Source: JBBFMJ01 sp037441225 (lineage in GTDB: Bacteria > Acidobacteriota > Thermoanaerobaculia > UBA2201). Taken from it: 28,073 nucleotides of DNA. The translations under genes were made by a program, and so were the position numbers. This document shows, in pieces, positions 23,729-28,073 of this stretch (within the stretch, counting starts at the first letter, position 1; every line of letters begins with the position of its first letter). The stretch spans positions 1 through 28,073 of the forward strand of contig JBBISU010000039.1 of NCBI GenBank assembly GCA_037441225.1. The letters run 5' to 3'. Under the pieces are notes generated by a model that saw only the letters and a list, made by a program, of their open reading frames with translations, had not been told where the DNA came from and ran no database searches.

Positions 23729-23770
23729 TTAAAATAAGAAAATGTGATCTCGATCACATTTTTATTTTAA
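23729..23770. promoter_or_regulatory. CRP-type palindrome within a longer inverted repeat (operator and/or terminator)
   Basis: The core TGTGATCTCGATCACA (23743-23758), with flanking AAA and TTT, differs from the ideal Escherichia coli CRP site at only one central position. Outer arms TTAAAATA and TATTTTAA extend it to 42 bp with a two-base bulge. The centre is about 41 bases upstream of a start predicted from TATATT (23779-23784), the class II activator position. The same DNA could fold as a hairpin with a CTCG loop followed by TTTTTATTTT, ending the upstream PMT transcript. I cannot decide between the two. Confidence 0.55.
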
Positions 23771-23800
23771 AAATGTGTTATATTGTATTATGGAGGTAAA

Positions 23801-26800
23801 ATGAAAAATTATATTATTATTTTGTTTTTGTTTTTAAGTTTAGGTGCTTTTACTCAATGGGAAAAACAAGGAGTTGCTTCTGGAAACATAAATGATTTGA
23901 AAAAGATGCAAGAGATTGGAGATATTTTAATCGGAACAGATGGAGGTATTTTCCAATATGTTTCTACATCCGGGGGTTTTTTTGTAGATTTGTCCCAGAA
24001 TCTTCCACCTTCCCCAATTTCAAAAATGGATGAACTTTACGACACTGGTATCTTACAAAGATATGTATCTGTTTTAACTGATATAGGGGTTTTTATTAAA
24101 AGTGATATGACAAACTGGATTTGGGCAGATGAAAAGGGTTTGCAAAATCAGACAGGTCAGCCAATAGGTTACAAAGACCCAACTGGGATTGCTCTTACAA
24201 AAAATTTATCTGGTTCTTATGATATTTATCTTGCATTAAAGGGATATGGGATTTACAAAAGAAGTTTTTGTTCAACTTCTTGGTGTCCTGAGCAACCGCC
24301 TTTATTTTATGACGATGCAGAGGATTATAACCCTTGGGAAAGAACAGGATTGTGGCATTTAGATGAATGTAGAAAATATTCAGGAAATACTTCTTTTAAA
24401 GCAGGAGCAAATGACTATCCAAATTGCATAAACCCTTATCCTCCAAACACCACAAGTTATTTGACTTTAAATACCTGGATAGACCTTGGACCTCCTGGAC
24501 ATGGATATTTTTTAAGATTCTGGGAATGGTATTATACAGAAGCAAATCATGACTATTGTTATGTTGAAATTACAACAGATGGAAATACCTGGATACCATT
24601 AGCTGGTTATTTTGGCTATTCTGACTGGACCCAAAGATCAATTTCTCTTGCTGAATATTCAGGAAATATTAGAATAAGATTTACTTTTACTACTGATGCT
24701 TCTAACGAATATGAAGGTTGGTATATTGATGACATTGAAATATCAAGGGATGCACCTTGGGTTGCCCTTGATCCACAAATTCCTAATACGGATATCACTG
24801 ACCTTTATTTTTACAATGCTAATTCAAGAGAGTATCTATTTGCAAGTACATCTGCAGGAATTTATAAATTTGATGGAAGTTCTTGGTCTTTGGCATCACC
24901 TTCCATAGGATTTCTTTCATTAGATGGTCCTCCTTTCACTTCTGAGGGTTATATATTGGCGGGCTCTATGGGGCAAGGTGTTTTTTATACAACGAGTGCA
25001 GGATATTTTAACAGGTGGAATGAGACATTAAGTGGGGAAATTGTTTCAGTCTCAGTGGATTATACAAACCCTAACGGAGGTCCATTTTCAGCTATTTCTT
25101 CTAACAAATTTTATAAATTAATACCAGGTTCACCAAATCAACACATAGAATATTCAACTTCATTTTATAACAAGGGACAAACTGTTTTGTCTGATTGCAG
25201 TTCTGCAATGGCACCATATTTTTATGTAGGAACCAAAGGTATAGGACTCTTTTCATTGGACTGCAATAATTCTTTATTGGAAAAAAAACCAATTGGAAAT
25301 GAAACAAGCGGCGCTACAAATTATCTTCCTGCAAAAAATATTACAAAGATAGAATTGTCAAAAAATTATAATCCAGTAATATTTGCCTCTTCCTTGTCTG
25401 ATGGATTGTATAAGAGTACATTTCCAGTTGGTGGAAAGGATTACTTTGTCAGATATTTTTATGATCCTTCATCTGGGGGAACTCAGATGGGAACCTGTCT
25501 TGCAATTGCACCACATTATGATGAAAATGCCCAGATTTCTACAAAAAAATTATTTGTTTTTCTTGGAACTGAAAATAATGGTGTTTTCAGAAGTACTGAT
25601 GGAGGAAGCACTTGGGAAAAATTAAATAATTCTCCTCAAAATGTAAAAATAGTTGATATAGTTGTCTCTCCAGATTTTTTAAATGACAATATAATTTTCC
25701 TTTTAACTGAAAATGCAGTTGTCTATAAATCAGAAGATAACGGAAATAATTGGGAGATGGAAGCAAATTTTTCTTCATTAGGGGTCTTTGGATATGACCT
25801 TGAAATTTCTCCGAATTTTTCAACTGATGGGGTTTTATGTGCTGCAACTACCTCTGGACTTTTCTTTAAAGATCCTAATAAAGGTTGGATTCGTATATTT
25901 TCTTCTTATCCAGTTTTATCCGTTTCACTTTCACCTGCCTTTGATGGAAAAAATTATCCCACTTTGGAGGGCAGGACAATTTTAATTGGGACAAGAGGAC
26001 AGGGTGTCTGGTATTCCTTCTTCCCAGAGGTATTTCAAAAAATAGTTGGATATGGAATTGATTATCTGGATGTTCCAGTTATAAGGTTTCATCCTGAATC
26101 TGATATTGGTTCTACGCAGGATTCAGCATTATACACACTTTTTTTAGGAGGCACAACAAATGATGTTTTAAGTTTATATAGTTTGGAATATGTAGTAAAT
26201 AATGAATCCTGGATAGCATCTAATGTAACTGGAAACTTGGCATTAGAAGAAAGAAGGTTGTCGGATATTGCTTTTCATCCTTATTTTAATAGAAATATAG
26301 GTCCTTTTGATATATATTTAGGTCATTCAAATAAAAAGATTTACAAAGGGTATATACAAGGGATCGGATCTTGGTCTCAGGAATCGGGCTTTTTTCATAC
26401 TCCGCCATTTATTTATTCAATATCAGAAGCACCAGATGACCCAAATTTAGTTTTAGCAGGTACGAAGGGTTATGGTCCAATGGTCTCTTTTGATAGAGGT
26501 CTGAGTTATTATCCTTTTGGTTCTTTGCAATATGATGGTTATGTATTGCATAATGTCCCTTCTATTTCAATTACACATAACACTGGCTCTGGAAGAAATT
26601 TAATTGCTTCATCCGATGACAACATAAAGAATTCTTTTGGTATTTACTATGCAAATTACAATTTCGGATTTCCAAACTGGCAGAGGGCATCACTATGCCT
26701 CCCACCATCTGATTGCTCATCACCACCTACAAATTATTCTCCTTCAAATTTTGATGGGCATCTTGTAAAAGAAATAAGATATACAAATCTTTTAACAGAT

Positions 26801-28003
26801 ATAGAAGCAGCAGATTTTGCAGCAGGTCCAATTATGAGCGATCCAAATCAAGGGGGATCTTTAGGAGTTTACTGGCAGGTAGATGTTGGAGGACCAGATA
26901 CACCTGCCTCACTTTCTGACTTAACTTTTCCAATGTCTTATTCATTTGGTCCAGGGAGGGGCACAAGAGGTGCATGGATTTGGGGAGCACAGGGTAAATC
27001 TATTTCATCTTTAAGGGTTTCAACTGACCCAGGTGCTTATAAGTGGAGCAATTTTACATCTCTCTGGTCTAAAAATAATGGAAATGGAAATTATGCCTTA
27101 CCAGAGGCTGATTGGAGAGCAATTTATTCTATATCAGAAAATGAGGTTTTAATTGGTGCAAGTGATGGTTTTGGAATTTATAAAACAGAGGATGGTGGAT
27201 ATAGATGGAGAAGTGCAAACAATGGGCTTGAGTCAACTTCTAAAAAAGTGACTGCAATAAAAAATAATAATAATTATTTATTTGTATCAATTGAGGAATC
27301 TTCACCTGGCTCTAGAAATGGCGGTGTATATTTATCCGATTGTCAGGCAGAAGGGTATTCCTGGGTTTATTATTCAAGTGGGATGGCTTGCTCATCAACT
27401 TATGAACTTTCAGTTGGTTCAATGATATATACTGGTTCAACTTGTGATGGGATTTATGGACTTTCAACTGTTGAATATACTGAATCTCCAAAAGCATATT
27501 TTTCCTTTGAAAGAAATGATAACTGGAATGAAAGGGAAGTAAATTTTTATGACAGAAGTGCTGGGCTTTGCACATCTGATTGTTCAACCTGCCCAAATGT
27601 AAATTGGTCCTGGTCTTGTGATGATGGATTTGCTTCCACCTCTCAAAATCCAACGCATACATTTACTACATCTGGTTGGCACTGGTGTTCAATTTATGTG
27701 CAAAATACATTATATTCATATTCAGATTCTTATGGAAATTGGGTTTATATACCAGAAGTTTTATCCTTAAAAATTGAAAAATCAGGTTCAAATCCAAGGC
27801 TTTACTGGCAGAGATTTGGTGATGATTTATCAGAAGGATACAAGTATAAAGTTTATAGATCAACTGACCCACAGGGTTCATCCCTTGTCAATTTAATAAC
27901 AATAACACCACCGGATCCAACTTATTGTGATTCCACATATTGCTGGTATGAAGATACAACCGCATCTGGGAGTGCATATTATTATAGAATATTTACATAT
28001 TAA
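23801..28003 (+). CDS. Very large secreted beta-propeller protein with MAM-like, PKD and FnIII-like domains
   Basis: 1400 residues from the ATG at 23801, chosen over 23783 because GGAGG sits 4 bases upstream and MKNYIIILFLFLSLGAFTQ is a clean signal peptide. Domains: propeller-like strands from about 20; a MAM/immune-inhibitor-A-like jelly roll at about 170-316 ending EGWYIDDIEIS; more propeller with Asp-box (BNR) repeats STDGGSTWEKL (about 600), SEDNGNNWEM (about 645), SFDRGLSY (about 895) and TEDGGYRWRS (about 1130); a PKD domain at about 1226-1318 (NWSWSCDDGFASTSQNPTHT); and an FnIII-like domain at about 1320-1400 (LYWQRFGDDLSEGYKYKVYR). Paired Cys suggest disulfides. No sorting or membrane anchor is seen. 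It is probably an extracellular or surface binding protein; no enzyme motif is present. Confidence 0.8.
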   Translation: MKNYIIILFLFLSLGAFTQWEKQGVASGNINDLKKMQEIGDILIGTDGGIFQYVSTSGGFFVDLSQNLPPSPISKMDELYDTGILQRYVSVLTDIGVFIKSDMTNWIWADEKGLQNQTGQPIGYKDPTGIALTKNLSGSYDIYLALKGYGIYKRSFCSTSWCPEQPPLFYDDAEDYNPWERTGLWHLDECRKYSGNTSFKAGANDYPNCINPYPPNTTSYLTLNTWIDLGPPGHGYFLRFWEWYYTEANHDYCYVEITTDGNTWIPLAGYFGYSDWTQRSISLAEYSGNIRIRFTFTTDASNEYEGWYIDDIEISRDAPWVALDPQIPNTDITDLYFYNANSREYLFASTSAGIYKFDGSSWSLASPSIGFLSLDGPPFTSEGYILAGSMGQGVFYTTSAGYFNRWNETLSGEIVSVSVDYTNPNGGPFSAISSNKFYKLIPGSPNQHIEYSTSFYNKGQTVLSDCSSAMAPYFYVGTKGIGLFSLDCNNSLLEKKPIGNETSGATNYLPAKNITKIELSKNYNPVIFASSLSDGLYKSTFPVGGKDYFVRYFYDPSSGGTQMGTCLAIAPHYDENAQISTKKLFVFLGTENNGVFRSTDGGSTWEKLNNSPQNVKIVDIVVSPDFLNDNIIFLLTENAVVYKSEDNGNNWEMEANFSSLGVFGYDLEISPNFSTDGVLCAATTSGLFFKDPNKGWIRIFSSYPVLSVSLSPAFDGKNYPTLEGRTILIGTRGQGVWYSFFPEVFQKIVGYGIDYLDVPVIRFHPESDIGSTQDSALYTLFLGGTTNDVLSLYSLEYVVNNESWIASNVTGNLALEERRLSDIAFHPYFNRNIGPFDIYLGHSNKKIYKGYIQGIGSWSQESGFFHTPPFIYSISEAPDDPNLVLAGTKGYGPMVSFDRGLSYYPFGSLQYDGYVLHNVPSISITHNTGSGRNLIASSDDNIKNSFGIYYANYNFGFPNWQRASLCLPPSDCSSPPTNYSPSNFDGHLVKEIRYTNLLTDIEAADFAAGPIMSDPNQGGSLGVYWQVDVGGPDTPASLSDLTFPMSYSFGPGRGTRGAWIWGAQGKSISSLRVSTDPGAYKWSNFTSLWSKNNGNGNYALPEADWRAIYSISENEVLIGASDGFGIYKTEDGGYRWRSANNGLESTSKKVTAIKNNNNYLFVSIEESSPGSRNGGVYLSDCQAEGYSWVYYSSGMACSSTYELSVGSMIYTGSTCDGIYGLSTVEYTESPKAYFSFERNDNWNEREVNFYDRSAGLCTSDCSTCPNVNWSWSCDDGFASTSQNPTHTFTTSGWHWCSIYVQNTLYSYSDSYGNWVYIPEVLSLKIEKSGSNPRLYWQRFGDDLSEGYKYKVYRSTDPQGSSLVNLITITPPDPTYCDSTYCWYEDTTASGSAYYYRIFTY

Positions 28004-28012
28004 AATTGTAGT

Positions 28013-28032
28013 CGCAGGTTCTTTAGCCTGCC
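28013..28032. repeat. GC-richer hairpin after the secreted protein gene
   Basis: GCAGGT-TCTTTA-GCCTGC, a six-pair stem with one G-U pair, stands out from the AT-rich surroundings 10 bases after the stop. No T-run follows, so it is a weak terminator. It may be one copy of a dispersed palindromic repeat. Confidence 0.35.
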
Positions 28033-28073
28033 TGATATATTATTTGTATATATTATTATTCGCAACCATAAAG

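Noticed and set aside
27312..27662. 116-codon minus-strand reading frame opposite the secreted propeller gene
   Set aside because: His/Asn/Gln-rich translation typical of antisense reading of Asp-box and PKD coding DNA.
1..28073. CRISPR array, tRNA, rRNA, transposase or phage genes
   Set aside because: I saw no regularly spaced direct repeats, no cloverleaf-like GC-rich stretch, and no transposase or integrase motifs in any frame.

Overview
The window is about 28 kb of AT-rich bacterial chromosome (roughly 30% GC by eye) with tightly packed genes, many of them overlapping, and Lys/Ile/Glu-rich proteins. The gene set (AdoCbl-dependent ribonucleotide reductase, TrmI-type tRNA m1A58 methyltransferase, protein isoaspartate methyltransferase, many lipoproteins and large secreted beta-propellers) suggests a Gram-negative-type, possibly thermophilic bacterium from a poorly cultured phylum. 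I cannot name the phylum from the sequence. I see no rRNA, tRNA, CRISPR array, IS element or prophage.

Region 1 (9-11341, all minus strand) is one long envelope-directed gene string. In transcription order it holds a YtcJ-like secreted amidohydrolase, a lipoprotein-type isoaspartate methyltransferase, a TPR plus double-DTG retropepsin-like lipoprotein, an FHA-FHA-STAS signalling protein, a secreted TIM-barrel glycosidase-like protein, a membrane-anchored HEAT-repeat protein, a PgaC/IcaA-like family 2 glycosyltransferase, two lipoproteins and a second TIM-barrel protein. The synthase, glycosidase-like and FHA/STAS neighbours suggest a regulated exopolysaccharide or cell-surface glycan system. 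Five coding interruptions lie within 5 kb here: three single-base frameshifts at A/T homopolymers, one in-frame TGA and one in-frame TAA. Each can be reconnected to an obvious continuation. In the TGA case the continuation ends in a perfect ATGA overlap with the next gene.

Region 2 (11380-15588, minus) is a housekeeping-like operon: a stand-alone Lrp/AsnC sensor domain, TrmI, a HEAT-repeat protein, a MidA/NDUFAF7-like methyltransferase, LutB and a short LutC. Region 3 (15662-18998) has a DUF72 protein diverging over a 37-bp gap from an uncharacterised 599-residue protein, which is followed by a PhnP-like metallo-beta-lactamase.

Region 4 (19152-28003) has nrdJ (minus) diverging from a PMT-type membrane glycosyltransferase with a C-terminal TPR tail. 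Two NrdR-box palindromes exactly 32 bp apart sit between them. A near-perfect CRP-type palindrome then precedes a 1400-residue secreted protein with Asp-box propeller repeats, a MAM-like jelly roll, a PKD domain and an FnIII-like domain. Several operon-leading genes lack a Shine-Dalgarno sequence and have a -10-like hexamer exactly 6 bases before the start codon, which suggests leaderless transcripts.
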